Below are positions 53,295 to 62,059 of a stretch of 64,000 nt of DNA, in pieces; position 1 is the stretch's first letter, and each line of letters opens with the position of its first letter. The notes beneath the pieces are model-generated. The model was not told the origin of the DNA. It made no database searches and was given only the letters and a program-made list of their open reading frames with translations. Made by a program: the position numbers and the translations under genes. The stretch is taken from contig VGJS01000014.1 of the NCBI GenBank assembly GCA_016867395.1, positions 1 through 64,000 of the forward strand, in the 5' to 3' direction. This DNA is from Candidatus Handelsmanbacteria bacterium. GTDB lineage: Bacteria; Latescibacterota; UBA2968; UBA8231.

Positions 53295-53494
53295 ACGCGG
53301 CGGGGAGACGGCCCCAGAGACCTTTCCTGGGGGGCAAAAGGGGTGGGGAGGACGCGGGTGAAGAGGTGGGGAGAGCGGAGCTGCAACGCCCCACCGTATG
53401 GGGCGTTGCGGGGGTGGGGTGGCAGGGCCAGGCTAGCGAGCAGGGCTGCAAGTCCGCGCCTGGGGAACGGTCGGAGTGGGCTGCTCCCCGCCGC
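53295..53494 (+). repeat. Dispersed structured repeat R7 (with hairpin module)
   Basis: Outer arms are 53295-53314 and about 53477-53494. Inner arms gacctttcct and ggggaacggtc (from 53461) pair imperfectly. It holds the extra hairpin as a perfect 11-bp stem (53382-53392 and 53398-53408, five-base loop). Flanking genes are both on the minus strand. Confidence 0.85.
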
Positions 53495-53612
53495 GCTCTG
53501 TAGGACTGACCAGGGATGGCCGGCGAGCGTCAAAGACCGCCAATCCGAAGGATTGAGCGCCATGAGCGAAGGGGCCCACTTCCCGCCGCACCCAAGGGAA
53601 ATCGCTCCACTC

Positions 53613-54644
53613 CTATGCCCCCAGCACCTCGGGCGCGTACCCAAAGATAGCCGGCGAACCCCCCGTGTGCAGGAAGACCACCGGCCGGTCCCTTCCCAAC
53701 TTGCCCGCCCGCACCTCGGCGATCAGCCCGGCCACCGCCTTGCTGGTGTACACCGGGTCCAGCAAAATGCCCTCGGTGCGGGCCAGTAGGCGCAGCGCCT
53801 CCAGACCCTGCGGCGTGGGGATACCGTAGCGCTCGCCCACCTGGGAGTCGTCGTTGTCGAAGTCGCCGGCCTTGAACTCCATCCTCAGCCCCAGGCGCGC
53901 CGCGCCCTGGTTGGCGATGCGGGCCATGTTCTCGAAGCGCTGCGGCCACTTCTCGAAAGGGCTGAACCCCTTCACCCGGATCTGGCTCTCCACAAACCTC
54001 AATCCCAGGACCACCCCGGATTGGGTGGTATCCAGCGCGGCGAGATAGACATGAGAAGGAGAGATGCCCTGGGCCCGGCTCTGCTGCGCGATCTCCAGGG
54101 CCGACTCGGCGTATGCCAGGGCGTCGATATCGACCGTATCGGCCTGGCGCGGCCAATAGGGCCGCCGGCCCTGCTTTTTCAACTCCTCCATGCGGGCGAG
54201 GATGGCCTTGCCCTGTTTTTCCGAATCAGCGTCGGGCAGGATGGTACACTTGGCCCCGAAGAGCCACTGCAGGAGGTGGTTGCCCTGCACCTGGTGGTGG
54301 TCCACCTCGCGGATGGGCCGCAGCAGGAGGTGCAACTCCAGGCCCAGCCTGGCGCAAGCGGCGGCCATCTGCCGGCAATAGTTGGACTGCACGCCGGCGC
54401 CGGTGACGATCACGTCGGCGTCGTGACGCAGGGCCTCGGCCAGCGAAAACTCCAGCATCCGGGTCTTGTTGCCCCCGTAGCCCAGGCCAGTCAGGTCGTC
54501 CCGCTTAATATAGATGGGCGGCCCACCGACGGCGGCGCTGAAGCGGGGCAACTCTTCGAGCGGGGTGGGCAGCACCGAGGCCAGTTTGACCCTGGGCAGG
54601 CGGGACAGGGCCGCAGCCAACGCTTGCTCTTTTTCACTGCTCAT
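53613..54644 (-). CDS. D-cysteine desulfhydrase / ACC deaminase-family PLP enzyme
   Basis: A 343-residue PLP-dependent enzyme of the tryptophan-synthase-beta fold. The PLP Lys is in GYGGNKTRMLEFSLAEAL. It has YIKRDDLTGLG near the N terminus, and VGERYGIPTPQGLEAL and VVFLHTGGSPAIFGY near the C terminus, matching D-cysteine desulfhydrases (which release H2S and pyruvate) more than ACC deaminases. The start at 54644 has aggaggaaag upstream. It shares one base with the stop of the Gfo/Idh/MocA gene. Confidence 0.9.
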   Translation of the reverse strand: MSSEKEQALAAALSRLPRVKLASVLPTPLEELPRFSAAVGGPPIYIKRDDLTGLGYGGNKTRMLEFSLAEALRHDADVIVTGAGVQSNYCRQMAAACARLGLELHLLLRPIREVDHHQVQGNHLLQWLFGAKCTILPDADSEKQGKAILARMEELKKQGRRPYWPRQADTVDIDALAYAESALEIAQQSRAQGISPSHVYLAALDTTQSGVVLGLRFVESQIRVKGFSPFEKWPQRFENMARIANQGAARLGLRMEFKAGDFDNDDSQVGERYGIPTPQGLEALRLLARTEGILLDPVYTSKAVAGLIAEVRAGKLGRDRPVVFLHTGGSPAIFGYAPEVLGA

Positions 54645-55744
54645 CACTTTCCTCCTGTGGGCCAGCCCTTGGCCGGCAGGCGGGACAGCTCGTTCTGCCG
54701 GTGGCACTCCTCGATGAGGGCGATCTGCACCCTCACTTGTTGCGGGGTTACGTGCAGGGGAGCGCCGGCGCGCAGCACTTGGTAAAGGTGGTCGTAAAAA
54801 CACCTGGACATGTACCCAAAAAGATTCTGCTGCGCCTTGGAGGGCTGCCAGGTCTTCTCGGCGAATTTCAGTTCCTCGCGGCAGTAACTTGGCCCGGGCA
54901 GGGGGCTGCGGATGAGTTGCTGTTTGGGCGCCCGGCGCGGGTCGAAGTAGCGCCAGCGCATGCCCCGGGCCCCGCCGCTGAGCCCGCCCTGGGTGCCGTA
55001 CACCACATAGGTGTCGTGCGAGTACGAGGCACAGGAGGAGATCTCCAGGTCGATGAGGGGCTGGCCCTTGCCGCGCATCAGCACCTTGACGTGGTCTTCT
55101 GCATCGCCATAGGTGTTGGCCCGGTCAAAAGCGCAGACGATCTCTTCGGGCATCTGGAATCCCAGCAGGCAGACGATCTGGTCCATCGGGTGGGGGCCGG
55201 TGTTGAGCAGGTTGCCGCCCCGGCACTCCTGCAGGGTCTGCCAGTCCCAACGGCGGGCAAAGCCGCTGAAGGAGACATTGATCTGCACGATGCGGCCCAG
55301 CACGCCTGATTGGATGATCTGCTGCACCTTTTGGAAGTAGGGTGCATAACGCGACTGCTGGAAGGGGGCCAGGATACGGCGGGCCTTCTTGGCTGCCCGG
55401 ATCATCCGGTCCGCTTCGGAGACCTTCCAGGCCAAGGGCTTTTCGCAGACCACATGGTGGCCGGCCTCCAAAGCCTCGACGCTGACCGCAGGGTGCAGGT
55501 GGCTGGGCAGGGCGTTGACCACCAGGTCCAGGTCCTCGCGGGCCAGCAACTGGCGGTAATCGGCGTAGGTGTCGCACTTGAATTCGGTCTGGGCGCGCGC
55601 GCGGCGGTCGGCCAGGGCATCGGAGACGGCGATGATCCGGTATTTGCGGGGCGAGCGCTGGAACCAGCGCGAGTGGATGTCCAGGCCGCTGCGGCCCTGG
55701 CCCAGGACACCGACGCGTATGGGCTGGTTGTTTTTGGCGGGCAT
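54644..55744 (-). CDS. Gfo/Idh/MocA oxidoreductase 4
   Basis: A 366-residue member. It reads IRVGVLGQGRSGLDIHSRWF, with HHVVCEKPLAWKVSEADRMI around the catalytic Lys and GGNLLNTGPHPMDQIVCLLG in the C-terminal domain. Start ATG at 55744 has aggaggggacc upstream. It overlaps the desulfhydrase by one base (TGATG), so they are coupled although their substrates differ. Confidence 0.92.
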   Translation of the reverse strand: MPAKNNQPIRVGVLGQGRSGLDIHSRWFQRSPRKYRIIAVSDALADRRARAQTEFKCDTYADYRQLLAREDLDLVVNALPSHLHPAVSVEALEAGHHVVCEKPLAWKVSEADRMIRAAKKARRILAPFQQSRYAPYFQKVQQIIQSGVLGRIVQINVSFSGFARRWDWQTLQECRGGNLLNTGPHPMDQIVCLLGFQMPEEIVCAFDRANTYGDAEDHVKVLMRGKGQPLIDLEISSCASYSHDTYVVYGTQGGLSGGARGMRWRYFDPRRAPKQQLIRSPLPGPSYCREELKFAEKTWQPSKAQQNLFGYMSRCFYDHLYQVLRAGAPLHVTPQQVRVQIALIEECHRQNELSRLPAKGWPTGGK

Positions 55745-55892
55745 GGTCCCCTCCTGGGGGTGTGCTACGGGGGGCAAAAGGATGCCGCAAACCTACTGAG
55801 CACCCGCGCAGACTGTCAAGAAGAGCAAGGAGTACGCGGTTGATATGGACTGTCGCGCCGCGTACCTTATCCTCCCCTGGCGAAAGGACCCC

Positions 55893-56645
55893 ATGCGCCA
55901 CACCCGCCTCAATCCGCTGCCCGCCACCACCCCTGCCCCGGTCTTTCCCGGCCTGGAGATGGCCTCGGCCTGGGGGGAGCTGCAGTACCTGGTTTTGCCC
56001 GCCGGCGCACAGTGCGGGTCTTCCGCGGCACCCGACCGCGAAGTGGGGTACATACTGTTAGGGGGCGCCATTGACCTGGAAGGGCCGGACCTCGGAGCGC
56101 AGTTCGAGGGTCCTACAGCCCTGCTCTGTGGGGTGGGTTGGCCGCACACCCTGGCCAATGCCGGCGCTGGCACGGCCCAGCTTCTGCGCTTCAGCGCCGC
56201 GCTCCAGGGCAACGCCCCGGCGGCCCCCACATTCCGCGCCGAGTCCGTGGACCAGGCCCGGCTAAAGTGGCGGCCGGCGATCCACGGGGGCGCCGGCCAG
56301 ATCGCCACCCGCCACATCTGGGGCCCCGGCGATTTTTCCAGCCCCTGGGTCTTTCTCGATCACGCGGTGTTGGCCCCTCAAAGCTCCCTGGGCTATCATT
56401 ACCACGACGCCCTCGAAGAGTGTTTTGTGGTGCTCAGCGGTCAGGGTTATATCACCATCTCTGATCAAACCCTGGCCGTGGGTCCCGGCTCCGTGACCTG
56501 GCAGGGCATCGGCCAGCCCCACGGCCTGTACAATTCCGGAGGTGAGCCTCTCGATTTCCTGCGCGTGGCCGTGGGCATCCGGGGCGAGCAATACACTACT
56601 ATTGACCTGAACGACAGCCTGCTCAAACGAAAGCCGAGTTCGTAG
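55893..56645 (+). CDS. Two-domain cupin (bicupin) protein
   Basis: A 250-residue protein with two cupin folds. The second has the fuller metal motif (GYHYHDALEECFVVLSGQGY and PGSVTWQGIGQPHGLYNSGG); the first (QYLVLPAGAQCGSSAAPDRE, VGWPHTLANAGAGTAQLLRF) is degenerate. Bicupins may bind sugars or act as oxidases or isomerases. The start at 55893 is preferred to 55845. Repeat R8 starts right after the stop. Confidence 0.85.
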   Translation: MRHTRLNPLPATTPAPVFPGLEMASAWGELQYLVLPAGAQCGSSAAPDREVGYILLGGAIDLEGPDLGAQFEGPTALLCGVGWPHTLANAGAGTAQLLRFSAALQGNAPAAPTFRAESVDQARLKWRPAIHGGAGQIATRHIWGPGDFSSPWVFLDHAVLAPQSSLGYHYHDALEECFVVLSGQGYITISDQTLAVGPGSVTWQGIGQPHGLYNSGGEPLDFLRVAVGIRGEQYTTIDLNDSLLKRKPSS

Positions 56646-56649
56646 CGCC

Positions 56650-56768
56650 GGGGTGCAACGCCCCAACATATGGGGCGCTGAGGGGGTAGGGCAGCGGGGT
56701 CGGGCTAGCCAGCAGAGCGGCAAGTCCGCGCGTTGGGAGAGCCCGGAATGGGTCACGTCTCCGACGCC
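56650..56768 (+). repeat. Dispersed structured repeat R8, truncated at 5' end
   Basis: It keeps the hairpin module (arms from 56655 and 56671, one mismatch), the core gggctagccagc, the inner right arm gggagagccc (56734-56743) and the outer right arm (56750-56768). The left outer and inner arms are missing, and the copy begins next to the stop of the bicupin gene. Confidence 0.8.
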
Positions 56769-56788
56769 ATCAATCACAAGGAGACCTC

Positions 56789-57781
56789 ATGGACCCCAAG
56801 CAGATCTACCGCGAGGCAGAGACCGCCAATCGCATGAGCGCGGCAGCCCAGGCCTTTGTCGCCGCCCTCGATCCGGGCCAGCGGGCCAAAACCTGCATGG
56901 ACTTCGCTGACCAGACCCAGCGCCAGGACTGGCACTACATCCCCAGGAACCGGGCCGGCCTGCCCTTTAAGGAGATGGGCGAGCGCCAGCGGGAACTGGC
57001 CCATCGCCTGGTGGCCACCGGCCTGAGCGCCGGCGGGTACACCAAGACCCGCACCATCATGTCCCTGGAGCCCATCCTGCACCAACTCGAAGGGGCGGGC
57101 CGCCGATTTCCCCGCGACCCCGACCTCTACTATGTCAGCATCTTCGGCACCCCCGGCGACGCCACCCACTGGGGCTGGCGCTTCGAAGGCCACCACGTCT
57201 CCCTCAACTACACCTTGGTGGATGGCGCCATGGTCGGCCCCACCCCCAACTTCTTCGGAGCCAATCCTGGCCAGGTGCGCCACGGCGAGCACCAGGGTCT
57301 GCGCGCCCTCAGGGACGAAGAGGACCTGGGCCGGCAGCTAGTGAAAGAACTGGACGCCCCCCAGCGGCAGGCAGCCCTGATCAACGCCGAGGCCCCCTCC
57401 GACGTCCTCACCCGCAACCTGGCCCAGGTGGGGGACGAGGTGAATCCAGAGGGCCTGGCTGGAAACCAGATGACCAGCAGCCAGCGCCAGGTGCTCAAGG
57501 CCCTGGTGCAGGTCTACGTGCAGCGCCTGCCCGAGGAGATGGCCCAGGTGGAGTGGGGCAAGCTTGAAAGCACTGACCTGGGTACCCTCCACTTTGCCTG
57601 GGCCGGCGGCCTGGAGCCCGGCCAGCCCCACTACTACAGGGTGCAGGGCGGCCATTTCCTGGTCGAGTACGACAACACCCAGAACGACGCCAACCACATC
57701 CACGCGGTGTGGCGCGACCTGGCCAATGACTTTGGCGCCGATCTCCTGCGCCGCCATTACCAGCAGTCCCACTGGCCGTGA
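56789..57781 (+). CDS. DUF3500 family protein
   Basis: A 330-residue protein of the DUF3500 family. It has QDWHYIPRNRAGLPFKEMGE, YYVSIFGTPGDATHWGWRFE followed by GHHVSLNYTL, and the C-terminal HFLVEYDNTQNDANHIHAVW with clustered Asp/His that could bind metal. Function is not established. aaggag lies before the ATG. The TGA overlaps the GTG start of the GH13 gene, so the two are translated together. Confidence 0.88.
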   Translation: MDPKQIYREAETANRMSAAAQAFVAALDPGQRAKTCMDFADQTQRQDWHYIPRNRAGLPFKEMGERQRELAHRLVATGLSAGGYTKTRTIMSLEPILHQLEGAGRRFPRDPDLYYVSIFGTPGDATHWGWRFEGHHVSLNYTLVDGAMVGPTPNFFGANPGQVRHGEHQGLRALRDEEDLGRQLVKELDAPQRQAALINAEAPSDVLTRNLAQVGDEVNPEGLAGNQMTSSQRQVLKALVQVYVQRLPEEMAQVEWGKLESTDLGTLHFAWAGGLEPGQPHYYRVQGGHFLVEYDNTQNDANHIHAVWRDLANDFGADLLRRHYQQSHWP

Positions 57782-59982
57782 CCCGCGATCCGGCACTGCG
57801 GCGCGAGGTCTTCTTCGCCCAGCTACACCGTACCTACGCGCCCCATCAGTTCGACAACTGGCTGGTGTGGGGCGGCAACCTGTCCATCCAGCTCGACGGC
57901 GAGCGCTGCGCTCCTACTTTGGCCCGAGCCTTTGTCGGCCCTGCCCATCCCCAGGCCAGGGCCAAGGTGCGGGTGGAGCTTTTCGTCGCTGCCGTAGCCG
58001 CGGCACAGGTGCGGGAGGGAGACGCAGACGTGCGCCTGTGGACCGACGCGGACCAGCGCGGCCAGGTCGATGCAGAGGGCCGCTTCCAGCCCGGGCCGGG
58101 CCAGCACCTGCCCATGCACCTAGTCTGCGACGACCAGGGAGCGCCGATCCTCTCTGCCCAGAACCTTGTCTTCGAGTCTGCCGAGTTCAGCTTCTCCGTC
58201 ACTGGGGTCTTCAGCTACACGGCTCAATTCTCCGCCGATCCCCTGCCCCTCGACGACCCGGAGAAGGAGTGGGTCGGCCTAAGCCAGCTGGCCCACAACC
58301 AGGACGGGGTGGTGGTGGTCAGTCCCCAATGGTTGCGCTCAGGTCCTTCGCTGACGGAGGTCTGCGTGCGCAAGGTGGGTGCCCGGTTGGAGGGGGGGCA
58401 TTTCCGCAGTGGGCGCTTTGCCCAACTCACGGATCTGCTGGAAGACCTCCCTGTCGACGTGGTCTACCTGCTGCCCTTCTTCAAACCGGGGTTCTGCGAC
58501 CTGCACACCGGCCAAGACGTGCGCAAGGGCGCCCTGGGCAGCCCGTACGCCGTGGCCGATTTCTACCAGCTCGACCCCGAGCTGGTCACGCCACCGGAGG
58601 AGGTAGACCTGGGGAGACTGGCGGAAGAGGGGCTGGTGCGGGAGAGCGACCTGGAGGGTTGGGGGATCAGCCCAGCCGAGTTGGGGCGAATGACCGCTGC
58701 CCTGGCCCTGGCCCTGCGGGGCCGCGAGGCCCTGGTGCAGCTGATCGGCAAGGCCGAGTTGCGGCAGCTGACCCGCCGCGCCCATCAGCTGGGCAAGCGG
58801 GTGATCTTCGACCTGGTGCTGATGCAGACCAGCCGCGACAACCCGCTGATCCGCCGGCACCCCGAGTGGTACGTGCGCGACCAGGAGGGCCGGCCCGCCA
58901 TCCACCGGATCGCCTGGCTGGTCTATTCGGATGTGGCGCTCTTGGATTTGGTCTTCAACCAGGCGTTGCAGGAGTACCTGCTGGAGGTAGCCCCCTACTG
59001 GATCGGGCAGTGCGGCCTGGACGGGGTGCGCATCGACGCCAGCCAGACCGTGGACCGCCCCTTCCTCAAGCGGATCAAGAACCGCATCAACACCGTGCAA
59101 CCCGAGGCCCTGGTGCTGGGCGAAACCCTCTGCGCCCTGGACCAAGCCGTGGACGTGCCCGCCGATGCCATCTACGCCCTGTTGGTGGACTTCCACCGCG
59201 ACGTGGAGCACGCCCGCCCCTTCGTCCAGTTCCTCGAAGAGATGCACGCCCGCTTTGCTGCCCGCACCCTGGCCCTGGCCTACTTCGAGAACCACGACAG
59301 CCCCCGGGCCACCCAGGTGTGGCGCGAGAAATATACCCGTCGGTTACAGGAAGACCCCGATGTGGCCCGCTACTGGCGTGAATTACCTTGCCCAGTACAG
59401 CCAGAACCGGCCCAGCGCCCGCTCCTTATGGCCCTCCTGAAAAACCTCCAGGCCACCCTCATCGACCTGTCGGCCGGCCTGGCCGGGCGCAGCAATCTGC
59501 TCTATGGCCTGGAGTGGGGAAGCACCTGGGGCGCGGAGGATCGCACCGACTTCGAGAACCCCACCCTGGTCCAGCCCCACCAGGCCTCCCGGGAGCCCCG
59601 GGCCTCCCTTGCCCGGGCCTACCAGCTTCTGCACCAGCGCCGGGCCACCTGGGGGGAGTTGAGCGTCGGCGAGGTGTACTACCTGCGCAACGAGTTCGCT
59701 GGCGGCGATCCCGAGGACCGGGTCCTGGCCTACACCCGCCACACCGGGCAGGGGGCTCTGCTGGTGCTGCACAACCTCGACAGCAGCCGGCCCTGCAGCA
59801 CCACCTACGCCTTTGAATATCTCTCCTTTGCCACGCGGGAAACCCAGCCCCTCTTCGACACCTACGCGGTCTTCCAACTGCCCACCCCGCCACTCCCCGC
59901 CTGGGAGCCCCAGGGCTTCACCTTCGAGCTCCAACCCCTCCAAAGCTTGGTGCTGCGGCTCGGTAGCGCTGAGGGTCGGTGA
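57778..59982 (+). CDS. GH13-family glycoside hydrolase/glucanotransferase
   Basis: A 734-residue protein: an N-terminal beta domain (to about 170), then the GH13 barrel. Nucleophile Asp420 lies in GLDGVRIDASQT, acid/base Glu449 in ALVLGETL, and the transition-state Asp507 in YFENHDSPR. Region I is atypical (FDLVLMQTSRDNP in place of the usual DxxxNH), as in GlgE-type maltosyltransferases. It acts on alpha-glucan, maltose phosphate or another alpha-linked sugar. The GTG at 57778 overlaps the DUF3500 stop, so this pair may process one substrate. Confidence 0.85.
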   Translation: MTRDPALRREVFFAQLHRTYAPHQFDNWLVWGGNLSIQLDGERCAPTLARAFVGPAHPQARAKVRVELFVAAVAAAQVREGDADVRLWTDADQRGQVDAEGRFQPGPGQHLPMHLVCDDQGAPILSAQNLVFESAEFSFSVTGVFSYTAQFSADPLPLDDPEKEWVGLSQLAHNQDGVVVVSPQWLRSGPSLTEVCVRKVGARLEGGHFRSGRFAQLTDLLEDLPVDVVYLLPFFKPGFCDLHTGQDVRKGALGSPYAVADFYQLDPELVTPPEEVDLGRLAEEGLVRESDLEGWGISPAELGRMTAALALALRGREALVQLIGKAELRQLTRRAHQLGKRVIFDLVLMQTSRDNPLIRRHPEWYVRDQEGRPAIHRIAWLVYSDVALLDLVFNQALQEYLLEVAPYWIGQCGLDGVRIDASQTVDRPFLKRIKNRINTVQPEALVLGETLCALDQAVDVPADAIYALLVDFHRDVEHARPFVQFLEEMHARFAARTLALAYFENHDSPRATQVWREKYTRRLQEDPDVARYWRELPCPVQPEPAQRPLLMALLKNLQATLIDLSAGLAGRSNLLYGLEWGSTWGAEDRTDFENPTLVQPHQASREPRASLARAYQLLHQRRATWGELSVGEVYYLRNEFAGGDPEDRVLAYTRHTGQGALLVLHNLDSSRPCSTTYAFEYLSFATRETQPLFDTYAVFQLPTPPLPAWEPQGFTFELQPLQSLVLRLGSAEGR

Positions 59983-59989
59983 TCCAGAA

Positions 59990-60021
59990 GGTCGGGGGTG
60001 CCCTGGAGGTAGCTCCCGACC
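59990..60021 (+). terminator. GC-rich hairpin, possible terminator
   Basis: ggtcggg (59990-59996) pairs with cccgacc (60015-60021). There is no T run after it, so termination is uncertain. Its loop resembles the start of R1, and it may be a remnant of the repeat family. Confidence 0.35.
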
Positions 60022-60106
60022 CAATCTTGCTCGATTCTAATGTTGTGCCTACTTTCGTTAACATCCATCCCGCCTTTTTCTGATCCTTTTTTCCCCGGAG
60101 CATCCC

Positions 60107-60784
60107 ATGAAAACAACCCTTTTGCTCGCTGGTATTGCCTTGTTTGGATTTGGGGGCTGCGGCGCCAAAGAGCCCGAGGTCGAGACCGAGGACCAGAAGA
60201 TCATGTACTCCGTCGGCCTGGGCCTGGCCGACGGCAGCCTGGCCCACCTCAAGGAGCAGTTTACCGCCGATGAACTAGAGCTCATCGCCCAGGGCTTCAA
60301 GGACGCCATGGCCAACAAGGAGCGAATGGTGAGCATGGACGAGTACGGCCCCAAGATGGCCGAATTGCTCAACCAGCGCATCGCCAAGGCCGCCGAAGGC
60401 AAGAAGGCCGAAGGCCGGGCCTTCCTCGACCGCGCCGCCAGTGAGCCGGGCGCAACCAAGACCGCCTCGGGTCTGGTCTATCAGGAGTTGGTGGCCGGCA
60501 CCGGCCCGCAACCCGGCCCCACCGCCAAGGTGCAGGTCCACTACACCGGGTCCTTCGTGGACGGCCAGGTCTTCGATAGCTCGGTGCAGAAAGGCCAGCC
60601 GGCCGAGATGTCCCTCCAACAGGTTTTCCCCGGCTGGGCCGAAGGAGTGCAGTTGATGAAGGTGGGGGGCAAGGCCAAACTGGTCATCCCGCCCGAACTG
60701 GCCTACGGCGACCGCGGCATCCCGCAGCGCATCCCGCCGGGGGCCACTCTGATCTTTGAGGTGGAGTTGCTGGGGGTTCTGTAA
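60107..60784 (+). CDS. FKBP-type peptidyl-prolyl isomerase lipoprotein
   Basis: A 225-residue exported lipoprotein. The lipobox GFGGC gives Cys18. An N-terminal dimerisation domain (about 30-110) with [20 protein letters not shown] is as in Mip/FkpA; the C-terminal FKBP domain has [40 protein letters not shown] and [20 protein letters not shown]. It assists folding in the periplasm. It ends 19 bases before the TIM-barrel gene. Confidence 0.92.
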   Translation: MKTTLLLAGIALFGFGGCGAKEPEVETEDQKIMYSVGLGLADGSLAHLKEQFTADELELIAQGFKDAMANKERMVSMDEYGPKMAELLNQRIAKAAEGKKAEGRAFLDRAASEPGATKTASGLVYQELVAGTGPQPGPTAKVQVHYTGSFVDGQVFDSSVQKGQPAEMSLQQVFPGWAEGVQLMKVGGKAKLVIPPELAYGDRGIPQRIPPGATLIFEVELLGVL

Positions 60785-60803
60785 GTCCAAAGAGGAGGAA
60801 CCG

Positions 60804-61625
60804 ATGGCTGCCAAGATCGGCGTCATCCACTACAACTGGCCCGGTTACGACCTCGAAGGATTTCTCGCCAGGGCCACCCAGATCGGTTTCCGCTACTGCG
60901 AATTGCAGGTCGGGGACGTGTGGGACGGCCAGTCCCGCGATGGCGAGGAGCGGGCCGCGGCCGTGCGCAAGCTGGTCAAGAAATACGGCATGGAGGTTTC
61001 GGCCCTCACTGCCGGCAACGACTTCATCCAGGCAAACCCGGCCGACCTGCGGGCCCAGGTCGAGCGCTGCGGCTACCTCTTTGGGCTAGCCGCCCACCTG
61101 GGGACCGATGTGCTGCGCATGGATGGGGGCTGGAACCGCAACAACCAGGTGCCCGACCAGAGCAAATGGGACGGCCTAATGCTGGAGGGCTTCCTGCGCT
61201 GCGCCGAACTCGCCGAAAAGGCCCAGGTGCGCATGGCCCTGGACAACCACGGGGTGTCCACCAACGATGGGGACTGGCAGTTGAGACTGATCCAGCGGGT
61301 GGGCTCAAAACGCCTGGGCGTGAACCTCGACACCATGAACTACCGCTGGTTCGGCCACTCCCTGGAGAAGATCGACCACTTCTACCAGATCCTGGCCCCC
61401 CACACCTTCCACGTCCACCTCAAGGACGGCACCAACGACCAACCCCGGGGCAAAAGCTACAAGGGCGCGGCACTGGGAGAGGGGGAGATCCACCTCGGCG
61501 CGGCGGTCAAATACCTGAAGGAAGCCGGGTACCAGGGGGCCTGGGCCGCCGAGTACGAGGGGGCTGAGTTGCAGGGCGGGGTGGGGTACGAGAAGTGCCA
61601 CCGCTGGATGGCGGCGCACCTATAG
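60804..61625 (+). CDS. Xylose-isomerase-like TIM barrel (sugar phosphate isomerase/epimerase)
   Basis: A 273-residue barrel: MAAKIGVIHYNWPGYDLEGF, VRMALDNHGVST, LGVNLDTMNYRWFG, FHVHLKDGTND and WAAEYEGAELQ carry the usual metal-ligand-type residues. The start at 60804 has aaagaggaggaacc upstream. It follows the FKBP gene and is convergent with the small membrane protein. Substrate unknown. Confidence 0.88.
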   Translation: MAAKIGVIHYNWPGYDLEGFLARATQIGFRYCELQVGDVWDGQSRDGEERAAAVRKLVKKYGMEVSALTAGNDFIQANPADLRAQVERCGYLFGLAAHLGTDVLRMDGGWNRNNQVPDQSKWDGLMLEGFLRCAELAEKAQVRMALDNHGVSTNDGDWQLRLIQRVGSKRLGVNLDTMNYRWFGHSLEKIDHFYQILAPHTFHVHLKDGTNDQPRGKSYKGAALGEGEIHLGAAVKYLKEAGYQGAWAAEYEGAELQGGVGYEKCHRWMAAHL

Positions 61626-61637
61626 GGGAGGGGGCTG

Positions 61638-61970
61638 CTACTCGCGGTCGACCTTCCGGTCGCGCACGGAGGTCCGTTGCTTGTGGGCGGCTTCTTCCTT
61701 TTCCAAGGTAGCCATCTCTTCCTTGATTTCGGCGATCCGCTTGGCCAATTTGTTGCGTCTGTCGACCAGCGTGCGCTGGCCGTGATCGGCGACACCTTTT
61801 TGCGTCTGGGCGCTTTTGAGCCGGTCGTACGCCCCCTGGCGGATATGCACCACCTGGGCCAACTGGATCTTCATCAGATTGATCTTGTGAGCCGTCACGA
61901 ACTTGGCGACCACCACCAAGATGATCATCACCAGCATGATCGCCAAGGCAAAGAAATCAAAGGCATTCAT
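61638..61970 (-). CDS. Membrane-anchored coiled-coil protein
   Basis: A 110-residue protein with one N-terminal membrane helix (FFALAIMLVMIILVVVAKFV) and a long charged helix that is predicted coiled coil (LAKRIAEIKEEMATLEKEEA). It resembles small envelope or division-associated proteins, but no family is recognised. It is convergent with the TIM-barrel gene (12-base gap). Confidence 0.7.
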   Translation of the reverse strand: MNAFDFFALAIMLVMIILVVVAKFVTAHKINLMKIQLAQVVHIRQGAYDRLKSAQTQKGVADHGQRTLVDRRNKLAKRIAEIKEEMATLEKEEAAHKQRTSVRDRKVDRE

Positions 61971-62059
61971 TCGATCTGCTCCTCCTCATCTGCCGGCCTT
62001 GCGCTTTTCCTGACCGTTTAAAAGTATATCTTCATTCCAAATTCTGCAAGAATTCCCGC

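Noticed and set aside
57564-59381. 605-codon frame overlapping DUF3500 and GH13
   Set aside because: Arg/Pro/Gly-rich shadow in another frame of the GH13 gene.
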